From Harmothoe impar (taxonomy: Eukaryota > Annelida > Polychaeta > Phyllodocida > Polynoidae), in the NCBI GenBank assembly GCA_947462335.1, contig OX381717.1, positions 18,467,166-18,531,165 on the forward strand: a DNA stretch of 64,000 bases, given 5' to 3'. The position numbers and the translations under genes are program-made. Under the pieces are notes generated by a model, which was not told where the DNA came from, did not search any database, and saw nothing but the letters and a program-made list of their open reading frames with translations. Below, piece by piece: positions 1-39,858 of the stretch. Position 1 is the first letter of the stretch. Each line of letters opens with the position of its first letter.

Positions 1-15
1 CGAGGTTTTACAGTA
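1..15. repeat. Right terminus of a TACCGTAAAACC-type MITE
   Basis: CGAGGTTTTACAGTA matches the right end of the roughly 225-bp inverted-repeat family seen intact at 2252-2478 and 27846-28071. The rest lies outside the window. Confidence 0.6.
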
Positions 16-85
16 TGCGACCCTTAAAGGGTCGAAGCCTGTGTTTACAATGTGTGTGTAGACGCTATACGGCAGGCAGCAGGTA

Positions 86-29691
<29,606 letters not shown>

Positions 29692-29869
29692 GGCACTGCC
29701 CCCTCCCGGACAAGGACGAAACTACACAGACGCTCTGAGTTTCCCGCGCTACCGTCAGTGCTGCGCATCAAGGCATGGAGTGACCATTGCACAGGCCGTG
29801 GTTGTTGCATATTAACCAGGGCCATGCCACTGACTGGTATTAGATGTACTAATCACTAATGAATGACTA

Positions 29870-30255
29870 CCGTAAATTCCTATGTAAGGTTACTAAAAAA
29901 AAAAGTGGTTTCTCATCACCAAGGTCTGAAAAATGTGACGAGGGAGGCTTTTTTTTCCTTTTTTTTTTTTTGTACTCGCGGGTTAAACTGTGTGGGATGA
30001 TATATACGTTTTTCATGGCCAAAATTCACATGTTAGTGGTTAAGAATGTATGGATCTTCAAAAGTAGGGAAAACGTAAGGTATTTCTATCCTACTGCATT
30101 ACTGGCAGTATTAGCTTTAATTTGATACCAAAAATCCCAATATTTGTCAATTTTTACTTATATTTTTCATAAAAAATTAGCATAAAAAAAAGAAGTTTTT
30201 CTGAGAAGCTGATTTTTATGACGCGCGCGGTGATGAGAAACCATTTTATTTTTTC
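29870..30255. repeat. Inverted-repeat element upstream of GK
   Basis: AAGTGGTTTCTCATCACC at about 29900 pairs with GGTGATGAGAAACCATTTT at about 30228. The AT-rich interior has no coding. Outer TACCGTAAATTCC resembles family 1 ends. Confidence 0.5.
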
Positions 30256-30611
30256 AGAGTGGCCTATAAAAGAATTTCAATGCTACCTATGGTATTCCGG
30301 ATTCCATAAAGAAAAAACTGGAATTAGAGATTTTGATCTTATTTTGCAAAAATCAGTTCATAAGCTTCTGAGAATTAAAAAAGAGGAAGGCTATATGATA
30401 ATCTTTTATGGCTAAAACAATAACATTTTATAGCTAAAATATTGTGTAACATATTTGCAAATTCATTTGAAAAAAAATTACCCTACAGTTATTTATTTTG
30501 TCAAGATCATTTTTACACTTTTTTTTTCATGAAGCCGGGGCAAAACGGACCCCCCCCCCCCCAACAATCATAGTTCCTATGGTGAAATCCCATAGAAATG
30601 ATTCAAACATG

Positions 30612-30720
30612 TAAGGGGCCATTCAAATATAACGTAACAGCATAGGGGGGGAGGGGGGTCATGAAGTTTGTTACAAAGTGTTACAGGGGGGAGGGGGGTG
30701 TCTAGCCAAGTGTTACATAA
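30612..30720. repeat. GGGCCATTCAAATATAACGT-type MITE fragment
   Basis: The left end is followed by GGGGGGGAGGGGGGT and repeated GTGTTACA words. The right partner is not identified. Confidence 0.4.
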
Positions 30721-30740
30721 CTGTTCTCAAAAAATATAAA

Positions 30741-32750
30741 GGAAGGCTCTGGTAACAGCCAAATGACCTTGAACTTGGGATTTTGCTGGGTCTGGGCAAC
30801 CCCTGCTGGTAGCCTGGAACCAGTGGACAGGAACCAGAATGTACAGTAAAATTCCGTTATAACGAAGTGCTTGAGACCAGCAAAAAAGTTCGTTATAAAC
30901 GAATTTCGTAGTATCCAAATACAGCATTTAGACCATAATGTTCCTGCCAAAAAATGTCCATAACCTATCTTTAATCTTTCATTGGGGAGGGCCGGGGCAG
31001 GGGGGGGGGGGTTTAGACATGCACAGGTGGGTGGGTGAACAATGCACAGGGGCGGATCCAGAAGGGTTGATCTAGGGGGGGGGGGCATAGCTAAGAGAAT
31101 TTGGTCTAGGCAGGGTACTGTACCTAATTTCCTATAGTTAAGTGTCATATCAAGGGTCATTTTCAGGGGGTGGCCCCTGTATAGGGTGTGGGGGGTAGGT
31201 AGGCGGCAGGTAGAGCTCACACATCACAGGGAAGCCAGAGCCACTCACCCACCTGTATAGTGCGGGGTGTGGGGGGTAGGTAGGCGACTACAGGTGGGTG
31301 GGTGAACAATGCACAGGGGCGGATCCAGAAGGGTTGATCTAGGGGGGGGGGGCATAGCTAAGAGAATTTGGTCTAGGCAGGGTACTGTACCTAATTTCCT
31401 ATAGTTAAGTGTCATATCAAGGGTCATTTTCAGGGGGTGGCCCCTGTATAGGGTGTGGGGGGTAGGTAGGCGGCAGGTAGAGCTCACACATCACAGGGAA
31501 GCCAGAGCCACTCACCCACCTGTATAGTGCGGGGTGTGGGGGGTAGGTAGGCGGCAGTTATCAAAAAGAAGTTATTTCTGAATAGGGATTTTCCCATGAA
31601 ATATTCATTATCTGGCCCTAAAAAGTTCGTTATAAACAAACTTTTATCTGACAACATTCGTAATAACAGGATTATTTTACTATAGGAATGTATAGAAACG
31701 GTTTTTGGCACAGCCATTTGTTTGTTATATCCGAAAATTCGTTGTAACAGTAGGGGGTTCCATCGAGAATCAAAAACCTACTTTACATAATATCTAAAAT
31801 GTAGACTCAATAGAGAACACCTATACTAATCCAATGTAAAAGACAGATTGATAAAGCATATAAAAGTAAATGCTTGGGAGCCATTGGAAGATGAAAAAGT
31901 CTCTAATCCTTTACCCCTCCGACTGCCTACTGTGGCTACCAGGCCTGTGGCACCTATACTAAGTGTATACTGGGGCATGTAGCACACTGAGTAACCACCC
32001 TGCGTGCAGCCTGAGGGCCTGGTGAGGGGAAATACATGAACTTTACATGTCAATAGATCCGCAACTGTATGTGATACATACCTCATTATTTTAGCATTAT
32101 AGAATATAATTCAAGATCTTTCAGAGGCTATATCTTTTATTATTGTCATGTAGGGCATTGGTTACTTTGTTGTGACCCCCATTAGGCTTGAAATCCGGGA
32201 GAAATGGTAATAATTCGATCAGTTTTTATTTGTGCATTCAATTTCCCTATATCTAGCCTATAAGTGGACCATACCCCTTTTTCATTTTATTGTTCTGTCC
32301 TCCTTATACAGCAACATTTAATTTTGTTTTAACCACAATTTATTAACCAAACATGATACAAAAAAGGGGGTGGGTTAGGGATGTGGCCCTGAATGTGTAG
32401 AATAGTTCCATGCCTTTTGATTTAATGAGATATGGCTAGATTTCCCCGGATTTAGCATTAGCTGAGAGGTGCCCTTTGCATGCTAATAGACAGGGACGTG
32501 CCACAGCCGCCCTGTACTCGCAGTGGGGGCATTGGGGACACGCTCTGCTGACTGAATGGAACCCCCTAGTAACAGAATTCGTTGTAGCGGAATTTTACTG
32601 TATGATGGTAGTTTTACTGTATTGTACCATCAGACTTTCTGGTTCCATTTCCTGTTCCTGTCCACTGGTTCCAGGCTACCAGCAGGGAGTGCCCACACCC
32701 AGCAAAATCCCAAGTTCAAGGTCATTTGGCTGTTACCAGAGCCTTCCTTC
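30741..32750. repeat. 2-kb composite with long inverted ends
   Basis: The left arm (GGAAGGCTCTGGTAACAGCC, then AAATGACCTTGAACTTGGGA, up to CAGTAAAATTCCGTTATAAC) is matched in inverse at 32571-32750. The interior holds TTCGTTATAAAC fragments, a 267-bp tandem duplication and no supported gene. Confidence 0.7.
31024..31557. repeat. Tandem duplication, two near-identical 267-bp units
   Basis: CAGGTGGGTGGGTGAACAAT starts at 31024 and again at 31291. Each unit contains a CAGGGGCGGATCCAGAAGG hAT-like end and ends in GGGGTAGGTAGGCG. Confidence 0.9.
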
Positions 32751-33264
32751 GGAAGGATTTGGGAACGAGAGTAGGGGTGGGGGGGGGGGGGGCTATGTCA
32801 TGGCTTCTTACTGTAATGTCGTGTTTTTAATTTTTATCCCACCCTAAAGAGTGTTATGTTTAAGAAATATTGTGGTCGCAAAGCAGCGAAGCCTCACCGC
32901 CTGGTCTTTATCCATCCTTCTTGTGGAGTGATCATTTTTTAATAACAGGGGGGTGCACTGAAAATAATGAATCTCAAATGTTAGTCCAAAGTTAGTAGGT
33001 TGTACTAAGGTTTTAATAACTTGTATACAATCATTAGCGAAAATTATGTGCCCAAAGTTCCTATCCTATCTTAGCGTTTTGCTGCTAACCCTTAGCTAAA
33101 AGTTAGCATTGTCCAGGTAACCTGAACTTATGAGGCTACCATAAATCCTGTGTACACCCGCATCTCACATATAACCCACACCCCGACTTTGAGAGAATCC
33201 TAAACCTCTATTTAGGGCTTGAAAATTGTGATTTTAGTACTGTACTATACTTTCAAAATCCCTT
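32751..33264. other. Intergenic segment
   Basis: G-run near 32776-32792 and a short AATAACAGGGGGGTGCACTG family-3-like word at 32940. Nothing else identifiable. Confidence 0.55.
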
Positions 33265-33267
33265 GTA

Positions 33268-33430
33268 TTAGGGAGTGTTCATTTTTTAACAACAGGGGGG
33301 GGGGTGGTGAGTTTAGGGGGGGGGCGTAAAATAACTTGACCCCTTCCGAGGGGGGGGCGTAAAATAACTTGACCCTCTTGAGGGGGGGGGGCGTAAAATA
33401 ACTCAACACCTTTGGAGGGGGCGTGATTTG
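33268..33430. repeat. Family 3 MITE, left part with GGGGCGTAAAATAACTTGAC units
   Basis: TTAGGGAGTGTTCATTTTTT then AACAACAGGGGG, followed by three GGGGGGGCGTAAAATAACTY units. The right end is not found nearby; related sequence is at 51940-52060. Confidence 0.6.
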
Positions 33431-33860
33431 TCGCGACATAACGCTGAATACTTTAACTCTTCACTTTTTCTGTAGAAATGCCTCAAAATGCAGCAAATTA
33501 CCTCCAAAATCATAACATTTTCTTGCAACATTTTGTGTCGCAGCCGTTAAATCTCACAATCTTACTATGTGATTTTTACAATTTTCATGCAAACTCCTCA
33601 GATTTCTTAGACTAATTTTTTCCAAATTGGTCATTTTTGTGATTCGTCCAATGAGAACTCTGTTTACCTTTATGTGGCAGACAAGAAGATCAAAATACAT
33701 CAAATTTCACTATTTGCCTTCTTGATTTTCAAAATTTTCTTGGGCGGGGGGGGGGGGGGGGGGGGGGCATACCCCCAAACCCCCCTAGTACTGCTGTGAC
33801 ATGTGATTGGCAAATTAACACATAACTATTTCAGTGATGGTTTAAGATGGGGGGTAGACA
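33431..33860. other. Intergenic AT-rich segment
   Basis: Contains a G-run of about 22 bases at 33745-33767. No gene seen. Confidence 0.55.
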
Positions 33861-33869
33861 TGTCAGATG

Positions 33870-34340
33870 TGCCAAAATGCATCAGGTTGCACCATTTGAA
33901 GTCAAGAATTCAAAATTTTCTAAGACCTTTCCGTCCAAAAAGCAAAGTTCCATCCCCAATTATAGCGGCTGGCTAGTACAGATCTTAGCTTTGATACAAT
34001 TCTATCCAAAATGCACCAGAATGCACCATTTCAGGTCTAGATTTTCAAATATTCCCAAAAATGTCCCACTAAAACAGTCCTCATAATATAGTTGGCCCCA
34101 ATCATATAGAGGCTGAATAATGCAGATCCGAGTCGTAATATATTTTTGGCCAAAATGCAGCAGAATGCACAATTTCACGTCTAGATTTCCAATTTTCCTA
34201 AAACCTTTCCTAAAAAAGAAACAAGTTTCTAGCCCCAATCAAAAATAATTCTGAATTGAGCCTTAATATATTGTATGCCAAAATGCATCAGAATGCAGCA
34301 TTGCTAGTCTTAGGTTTTCACATTTTCTTGCGGTGGTATT
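33870..34340. repeat. Tandem repeat, about 135-bp unit, four diverged copies
   Basis: CCAAAATGCAnCAGAATGCA recurs at about 33872, 34007, 34151 and 34278, each followed by a GTCTAGATTTTC-like word. Spacing 127-144 bp. Confidence 0.7.
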
Positions 34341-34605
34341 CCCCACAAAAATCCTGAGCTCTGATTTTTTTCTCTTCTGAGTTTGCATGTCCGGTGTTCA
34401 CTGTAGGCCCACATTTGCCCGTAAGATGTGCGTTTTCAATAGGCCAGTCTACCTGTTGCTTGTTATTGCTGGTATAACAGAGCAGACCAGACTGCAAAAT
34501 AAATGTTTGTGGAGTTTGAACCAAAAACTGACATGGTTGGTCATCCCCAAAATTCCCATTATTGCATCAACTAAATTGTTTTATCAATGCACCCTTTGAT
34601 TGGCA

Positions 34606-34839
34606 GGATGGTGTTTCTCCACAAATTTGCGGAGCTCCGCAAATATGTGGAGCTCCGCAAATTCGCTTCCATAAATTTGCGGAGCTCCACAAATATATAT
34701 GGAGCTCCGTATTTGTATGCTTAAGTACTAAAAAACTATTTCCATATATATTTGCGGACCTCCATAAATATATGGAGAGTGTATTTACGGACCTCCGCAA
34801 ATTTGCGGACCTCCGCAAATTTGTGGAGAAACACCATCC
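34606..34839. repeat. Palindromic MITE (TGTTTCTCCACAAATTTGC), copy A
   Basis: Ends GGATGGTGTTTCTCC and its inverse; the body is made of the self-complementary word TTTGCGGAGCTCCGCAAA and derivatives. A related element is at 52063-52292. Confidence 0.8.
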
Positions 34840-35097
34840 AGGTAGAGTAACAATTTGCTTATCAAATATTGAAAAAGGTTTGTAATAATTCCAACTAAAA
34901 CCAAACGGATTATTCAGTGTAAAAAAGGGAATCCGTTGTAGGACTATTAAATGTTGGATGAAATGCTAGTGTGGTTTGCATCACACTCCTGTGGTTCAGT
35001 ACATCAACCTATGCAGTTGCACCCAAACAGCTACCAACTTTTCATATTTTTACACCTTTCTTTTCTGGCAGATTTTATCTGCAGCTATATCATTGTG
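34840..35097. other. Intergenic segment
   Basis: No recognisable feature. Confidence 0.6.
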
Positions 35098-35515
35098 TGA
35101 GGGACACGGTTTCTCCAAAAATGGCGTTTTCGGAGACACCGGGGCCCGGGGCCTTCCGCTTGCCAAGCAACTGCTCTACCACTGAGCTACATCCCCTTGT
35201 CCTATCAGATAGACAGTGTCTCACGTTACTGGATCGGTATGGTACAGAGGGGGAGGATTACCCAGGTGTTTCACCCCTTCGGGCTCTCCACCAGGGTACG
35301 GGGAATCCGGCCCCTACACTGCCCCCACCAGCTTCCATCACGTCCTCTAAATCCGGATTTTTCTCCGAGAAGGGCTCCGAGAAGGGGCTTTATCAAGCAG
35401 TTACAGAGAGTCCCAGCCCCCGGAGTATAGGGTCACCTAGCACCAGGCATTCTCACCCACTGGAGACCGAAGTCCCAATGGGGCTTTATCAAGCAGTTGT
35501 TGAGATATCTTGACT
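35098..35515. repeat. SINE-like repeat with tRNA-derived segment, copy A
   Basis: 35098-35318 matches 46304-46470 (GGACACGGTTTCTCCAAAAA and GGGGGAGGATTACCCAGG are shared). This copy also holds a minus-strand tRNA-like segment (35141-35196) with a near-perfect A box TAGCTCAGTGGTAGAGC. GGGGCTTTATCAAGCAGTT occurs twice downstream. Confidence 0.65.
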
Positions 35516-35711
35516 TCCCAGCAATCGAAGCTTTCCACACCATATCGATTAAGCCAATCATTGTTGGAACCAAGTCTCTAACTGCGTAACCAACTACCCG
35601 TACCAGGACTCTGTTGCTCCTAGTGCAGTTAAGGTCCCATTCCTGGGACCATCTGGGGCTGACCCTGTTTCCAAGGTCACCGAGCCCTAGCAAGTTAGAA
35701 TGCTTCCTGCC

Positions 35712-35717
35712 GACTTC
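35712..35717. repeat. Left target-site duplication of Maverick 2 (GACTTC)
   Basis: GACTTC is repeated exactly at 46258-46263, flanking the element. Confidence 0.92.
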
Positions 35718-36157
35718 AGTAGTATAGTATGTATCGGAACGGGACTATAGTTAAGTACTGTTTATTACTCAATCGACATGCAGCCAATCAGAGGCCTCCA
35801 TTTGGTCACGTGACCCGTTGCCATGGTAACGTGACCTACTTAGGGCTCTCAGCCAATCAGAAGCCAGCATTCTGGGTGACCTACTGACCTACTTAGAAGC
35901 TCTCAGCCAATCAGAGGCCGGCATTCTGGTAACCATGGTAACGTGACCTACTTACGTCACGTGACCTACTTAGGCTCAGCCAATCAGAAGCCGGCATTCT
36001 GGTAACTAGGGTAACGTGACCTACTTAGGGTTTGTTTGTAAACAACACCACGTGGCTTTCTTGTTTGTAAACAACACCACGTGACACGTGACTGTTTGTA
36101 AACAAACAAACAAAAAAAAGTTATGTAACTTATATATAGAAATAAAAACACAACAAG
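35718..36157. repeat. Maverick 2 left terminal inverted repeat
   Basis: About 440 bp, internally repetitive (about 55-bp units around CTCAGCCAATCAGAAGCC and GTAACGTGACCTACTTAG). Four CCAATCAG boxes, five CACGTG and three TTTGTAAACAACACC-type motifs. Inverse copy at 45839-46257. Confidence 0.92.
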
Positions 36158-36176
36158 ATAATTTCTTTTCTTTTCA

Positions 36177-36191
36177 TTTTATTCTTTATTT
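36177..36191 (-). terminator. Polyadenylation signals of the Maverick 2 leftward genes
   Basis: The minus strand has AATAAAG and AATAAAA just past the stop at 36220. Confidence 0.5.
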
Positions 36192-36219
36192 TCATTTCAA
36201 TCAGAAAAAACACACAAGT

Positions 36220-36519
36220 TTATGCTTTTTTAGCTTGCTTCTTCGATTTGCAGCAACTCAACAGGCCGCAAAGTCTCACGCCGCCGTCACTCGCACCACC
36301 ACACCCCGGACGACTTTTCTCCAATAGACATTGCACGACTTTGGATAAATCCAACACCATTTCGGCAAGGCAGAGAATCTTTGCCTCCATGAAACGGCCG
36401 CCATCGCAACAACCCGTCACAACAGCATCATCGATAGCTTCTGACTCACGACCCGGTCGCTCAGCTTTGGGATTTTGCTCATGCGCATGACGCACTTCTT
36501 GGGGTTTCTTGTTCGACAT
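36220..36519 (-). CDS. Conserved small Maverick protein, 99 aa (copy 2)
   Basis: Same frame and length as in copy 1, with three conservative changes. Cys- and Lys-rich C-terminus; overlaps the protease end out of frame. No recognised family. Confidence 0.55.
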   Translation of the reverse strand: MSNKKPQEVRHAHEQNPKAERPGRESEAIDDAVVTGCCDGGRFMEAKILCLAEMVLDLSKVVQCLLEKSRPGCGGASDGGVRLCGLLSCCKSKKQAKKA

Positions 36520-36869
36520 GCTTCAATTAGGAAATGAACGCAATGAGGTCCACAGGTGTCAGCAGAAGTGTCTTGTAGTTGAATGCGGTTTCTTTGCCAC
36601 TTGAACGGAGCAGAGCGTTCCACGAAAGACAAGAACTCCGCACTCAGCGGCGGTAAGCCGAAGGAATCAAAGTAGTACACTTCACCCGTGCTCGACACGT
36701 AAAACGCCACCCAATGCTGACCTGGTAAATGTTGCGGATCTGTGTTGCTCACGAAACAAGTGTCTTTGATAGGGTGCTTCGGAATAGTGTCACAAGAGAA
36801 AACGCCCAGGAAACGATGTTTTGTGTGAACGTTTTCCTTCAACACTCTGCTTATTTCAAGCGTGTTCAT
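36417..36869 (-). CDS. Adenain-like cysteine protease (copy 2)
   Basis: 150 aa, with the same His52, Asp68, Gln97 and Cys106 set as copy 1 (GQHWVAFY, YYFDSFG, TCGPHC). Asp replaces the Glu commonly found in adenovirus enzymes, which is acceptable for the fold. The gene follows the capsid stop by 29 nt, as expected for a late maturation cassette. Confidence 0.88.
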   Translation of the reverse strand: MNTLEISRVLKENVHTKHRFLGVFSCDTIPKHPIKDTCFVSNTDPQHLPGQHWVAFYVSSTGEVYYFDSFGLPPLSAEFLSFVERSAPFKWQRNRIQLQDTSADTCGPHCVHFLIEACRTRNPKKCVMRMSKIPKLSDRVVSQKLSMMLL

Positions 36870-36898
36870 ACGATACGCCAAGTACCGCCGTCTTGTCT

Positions 36899-38203
36899 TC
36901 AGTTCATGTGGTAGTCGGTGACGGGGTGTCGATCTCGGGTCAGCTCGACGACGTTGTCGTACACCAAGTAGAGTAGCACCGTTGTTGTCGCTTGTAGCGC
37001 CGAGCGGAAACTGACTTCCACCCTCAGCTGACCCGCTCTTATAAGGTTCACGCGACACCCGTCGTGCGATCTGTCTGGGGTTAAGTCGAGGGGGAACACC
37101 GTGTAACCGTTCAGGAATTGTTCGTATGAAATACCGCAGGAGCGCGCGCCCTCGTACATCCCCGTTTCCGTGTGTAGCGCCAAGTACTCTCTCACGGCCG
37201 CTTTGGTCTTAAAGTCGGGCACGTAGGCGTCGTTCGGCACTTTCTGATCGTTCACTATCACTTGAAGCGAGCTGATGTCGTAATGCTTCATCTCGAACGG
37301 GTTCTTGGTGTAGCTACCGTTGAAGGCGTCGTGGTCAAGGAAGCAAATCATCATCGACTTGGGAAGCTGGCCTGTGTTGGAGTGCGTGTAGCTGTGATCT
37401 CTGTTACCTTGAGGGATGGCGTAGGTCGTCACCTCCACTCTGTTCACCGGGTAGTCGAAGGGCCCGTGTTCTATCACCGCTCTCTCGTGCGTTTCCGCTA
37501 CAGCGTCCGCCACCAGCACGCGTCGCACGTAGAGCTTTGCTTTGTAGATCTTCAAGCTGTAGCCTCCGTCAGCGGCGCACATCAGATAGAAAGAGGGCGC
37601 CGCTTGTTTCAGAGTGAGATTGATTTCTGTCTCTCCAACGATGAGCTTCGGTTGATGAGCCAGGTCAAAGTGCAGTCGCGCCATCAGCGAAAAGCGCTTG
37701 TTGGAGATTAGCTTCTTGCGCGCTTTGTACCCCGCATTCGCGTCAGTCAACGTGTCAAACTGACCGGGCGTATCTTCATGCCACCCCTGGGCGCTCATGA
37801 CGCCGTCCTTCACGTCTTTGTTGTAGTTGAGTAACCCTTCCAAGTAAGCTCGGTAAGGGTAGGTCTCGGTGTTGCCAGACACTTTGAAACCGCCGATGGA
37901 GACTTGGACGTCTTTGAAGAGCGAGTGAGCCAAGTTGTTCACCGGAGCTACCGCGTCGGTGTCCTCGATCGCCGCTCCGTCCTTTAGCACTTGACATTCC
38001 AGATGAAGGTAATTCTCGTTCAGGTCTGTGTACTCTTGCGACTTGTTGATGGTGAAATTTATGTTACCTCCATCCTCTAAAGAGTTTTTTGTTTCTATCC
38101 CCAGGAAAGACGACTTTAAGATAGTAGTCTGAGTCGGCGCTACGGTGTGCAGGTCGAGCTCAGAGAGCGCGCACTCGTTACTGCTCTCGTGTACGTAAGC
38201 CAT
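36899..38203 (-). CDS. Major capsid protein, double jelly-roll type (copy 2)
   Basis: 434 aa, one residue shorter than copy 1 through a small in-frame difference near residues 75-82 (KDGAAIED here). All family blocks are present, so it should be able to fold. The ATG at 38203 lies 46-64 nt downstream of the TATA-type box. Confidence 0.88.
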   Translation of the reverse strand: MAYVHESSNECALSELDLHTVAPTQTTILKSSFLGIETKNSLEDGGNINFTINKSQEYTDLNENYLHLECQVLKDGAAIEDTDAVAPVNNLAHSLFKDVQVSIGGFKVSGNTETYPYRAYLEGLLNYNKDVKDGVMSAQGWHEDTPGQFDTLTDANAGYKARKKLISNKRFSLMARLHFDLAHQPKLIVGETEINLTLKQAAPSFYLMCAADGGYSLKIYKAKLYVRRVLVADAVAETHERAVIEHGPFDYPVNRVEVTTYAIPQGNRDHSYTHSNTGQLPKSMMICFLDHDAFNGSYTKNPFEMKHYDISSLQVIVNDQKVPNDAYVPDFKTKAAVREYLALHTETGMYEGARSCGISYEQFLNGYTVFPLDLTPDRSHDGCRVNLIRAGQLRVEVSFRSALQATTTVLLYLVYDNVVELTRDRHPVTDYHMN

Positions 38204-38248
38204 TGTGTTCTCTCTTCATGCGGCCGACAGACTGACGCCGGCCGCCTC

Positions 38249-38267
38249 CAGTCTTTTTATTTATACC
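38249..38267 (-). promoter_or_regulatory. TATA-type promoter of the capsid gene (copy 2)
   Basis: The minus strand GGTATAAATAAAAAGACTG is identical to copy 1. Confidence 0.6.
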
Positions 38268-38282
38268 TGAACGCCTAGGCGC

Positions 38283-38708
38283 TTACCGGTCGAATACATC
38301 CCCTCTACGTCTCTTGCAAGAGCCACCGCCCGTCTGAGGAGAATGCCGGCGACGTTTCGACCCTTTCTTAGACGCGACAGGCGTCTTTCCTCCCGAGAAC
38401 GCCGTACTCGCCAGTCTCTTCAGAGCGCCTGCGCCTCGGTCTTTCACGCTGCTCTTTAAAGTCCGACCCGCCAGCACATCTTTAGCTACGCCCACACCGG
38501 CGCGGAGCAGCGTTTTTCCCACCGACTTCAATAGCGGGGTAGCCGAGCGCATCAGACCTAACAGAGCGCCGCCTAAACCGTGCCCGCTCTGGAAAGAGCG
38601 CCCGCTGTACACGTTGACGCCGTTGCCCAGCTGCGCGTTGTAGTAATCGCTGTACCCTCTGCCGACGGTGCGCCTGGGTGGAAAGTATGGAACGCGTTGA
38701 CGCATCAT
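38283..38708 (-). CDS. Small basic capsid-associated protein, 141 aa (copy 2)
   Basis: Two residues shorter than copy 1 (small in-frame differences near residues 15 and 123). The hydrophobic amphipathic block and the KRRR tails are kept, pointing to selection on composition rather than exact length. Confidence 0.7.
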   Translation of the reverse strand: MMRQRVPYFPPRRTVGRGYSDYYNAQLGNGVNVYSGRSFQSGHGLGGALLGLMRSATPLLKSVGKTLLRAGVGVAKDVLAGRTLKSSVKDRGAGALKRLASTAFSGGKTPVASKKGSKRRRHSPQTGGGSCKRRRGDVFDR

Positions 38709-38719
38709 TTTTCTCTCTT

Positions 38720-39838
38720 TCAGCGCTCAATAGGTCTCAGATGAAGTGTCACGGTCACCTCGCCTCTACCGAATGGGATGGAATGACCGGATCGGTCTCT
38801 TAAATAGATGCCGACCTCGGTAAACCTCTTGGATTTCAAGGGGAAATAATCCAAATGGGGAAAACTGATAGCTTGCACGCCACCTCGACGCTTTCCGCCT
38901 CTGTCCACCGCCACGCAGCGCAACAGCGGCACTTGCATGTCGCCCACACGTCTCTCCTGGATCATGTCGGTGTATATGTACACAGAGTGCACGTCCCCGT
39001 AAACATCCATCGAGTAGGCGCCGGTAGTCGGCGACGCGAAACACGTCTTCTCTCCGAAGCCTAGAACGCATGCGAGATGCTGACTCAGCAGGACAGCACA
39101 GTGTCTCGGCGGTTTGATGGTGACGCGTTTCGTCTTGGCGTCGTACGATAAGATCCGCATCGGTTTGAGCAAGAAGCTGTCGCCCTCTAGTCTGTCATCT
39201 CGCAACGTCTCACTCAAGCGCTCGATTAGGGTGTGGTTGCTTCCGGTGAAAATAGGAGGTATCTCGAATATGTTTGGCATGAAACTGCGCACTCCCATGT
39301 CCTTCTCCATCTTTTCGATCATCTGTCTTGCTTGATGGCTGATCGTCTTCTTCTTCACCGCCGGGGACAAGAACTGCTTGTATACGGCATTCGTCTGTCT
39401 CAAGTCGACCTCTCTCTTGAACCTTTTGGTTTCCGGTTTCAATTGCTGCTCTTCCGACGTGTCTGATATCTCTTCCACCGTTACATAGCTCGCTTCCTTC
39501 CAGTTCAGCGGGAATTTTGAGCTGAACGTTAGCTTGCTCAGACCGTTCGCGTTTTTCATTCTCTTCCAGTCTACCTGTGGTTTTTTTCCTTCGGAGAATT
39601 TAGTTTCTTTTAAAACCTGGATCGCCTCCTCTAGCGAACCTTTGGTGCGCAGAGGAACAACGATGATCAAGTCGTCGTCGTGCACGTTAGTCCATTCTGT
39701 AGGGAGGATGATCTCAGTCAGAGCCGCTTCGTACGCTTCGGGCAGAAGGAGCGGCGAGTCGAAGTGAGTTCGGAAAGACGTCAAGCTGTTGTCAGGATAA
39801 TACTCCATAGAGCTGTTGCTAGGTAGAGTGATGTTCAT
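38720..39838 (-). CDS. Penton-like minor capsid protein (copy 2)
   Basis: 372 aa from MNITLPSNSS. The frame stays open 26 codons further upstream through a T/A-run, but homology with copy 1 starts at this ATG. The central segment (78-220) is where it differs from copy 1; the jelly-roll-like ends are nearly unchanged. Confidence 0.82.
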   Translation of the reverse strand: MNITLPSNSSMEYYPDNSLTSFRTHFDSPLLLPEAYEAALTEIILPTEWTNVHDDDLIIVVPLRTKGSLEEAIQVLKETKFSEGKKPQVDWKRMKNANGLSKLTFSSKFPLNWKEASYVTVEEISDTSEEQQLKPETKRFKREVDLRQTNAVYKQFLSPAVKKKTISHQARQMIEKMEKDMGVRSFMPNIFEIPPIFTGSNHTLIERLSETLRDDRLEGDSFLLKPMRILSYDAKTKRVTIKPPRHCAVLLSQHLACVLGFGEKTCFASPTTGAYSMDVYGDVHSVYIYTDMIQERRVGDMQVPLLRCVAVDRGGKRRGGVQAISFPHLDYFPLKSKRFTEVGIYLRDRSGHSIPFGRGEVTVTLHLRPIER

Positions 39839-39858
39839 TTTTTTTTTTTTTTTTTTTT
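39839..39858. repeat. A/T homopolymer between penton and integrase genes (copy 2 only)
   Basis: An 18-base T-run where copy 1 has only four bases between the genes; it extends the penton frame upstream without a homologous partner. Confidence 0.8.

Noticed and set aside
30702..31487. Two overlapping minus-strand frames with the same N-terminus
   Set aside because: They arise from the 267-bp tandem duplication; no homology to proteins and poly-G translation.
35141..35196. tRNA-Ala gene on the minus strand
   Set aside because: A box, D arm and a GGC anticodon loop are visible, but the T arm is missing and it lies in a repeat family, so it is a SINE-type remnant.
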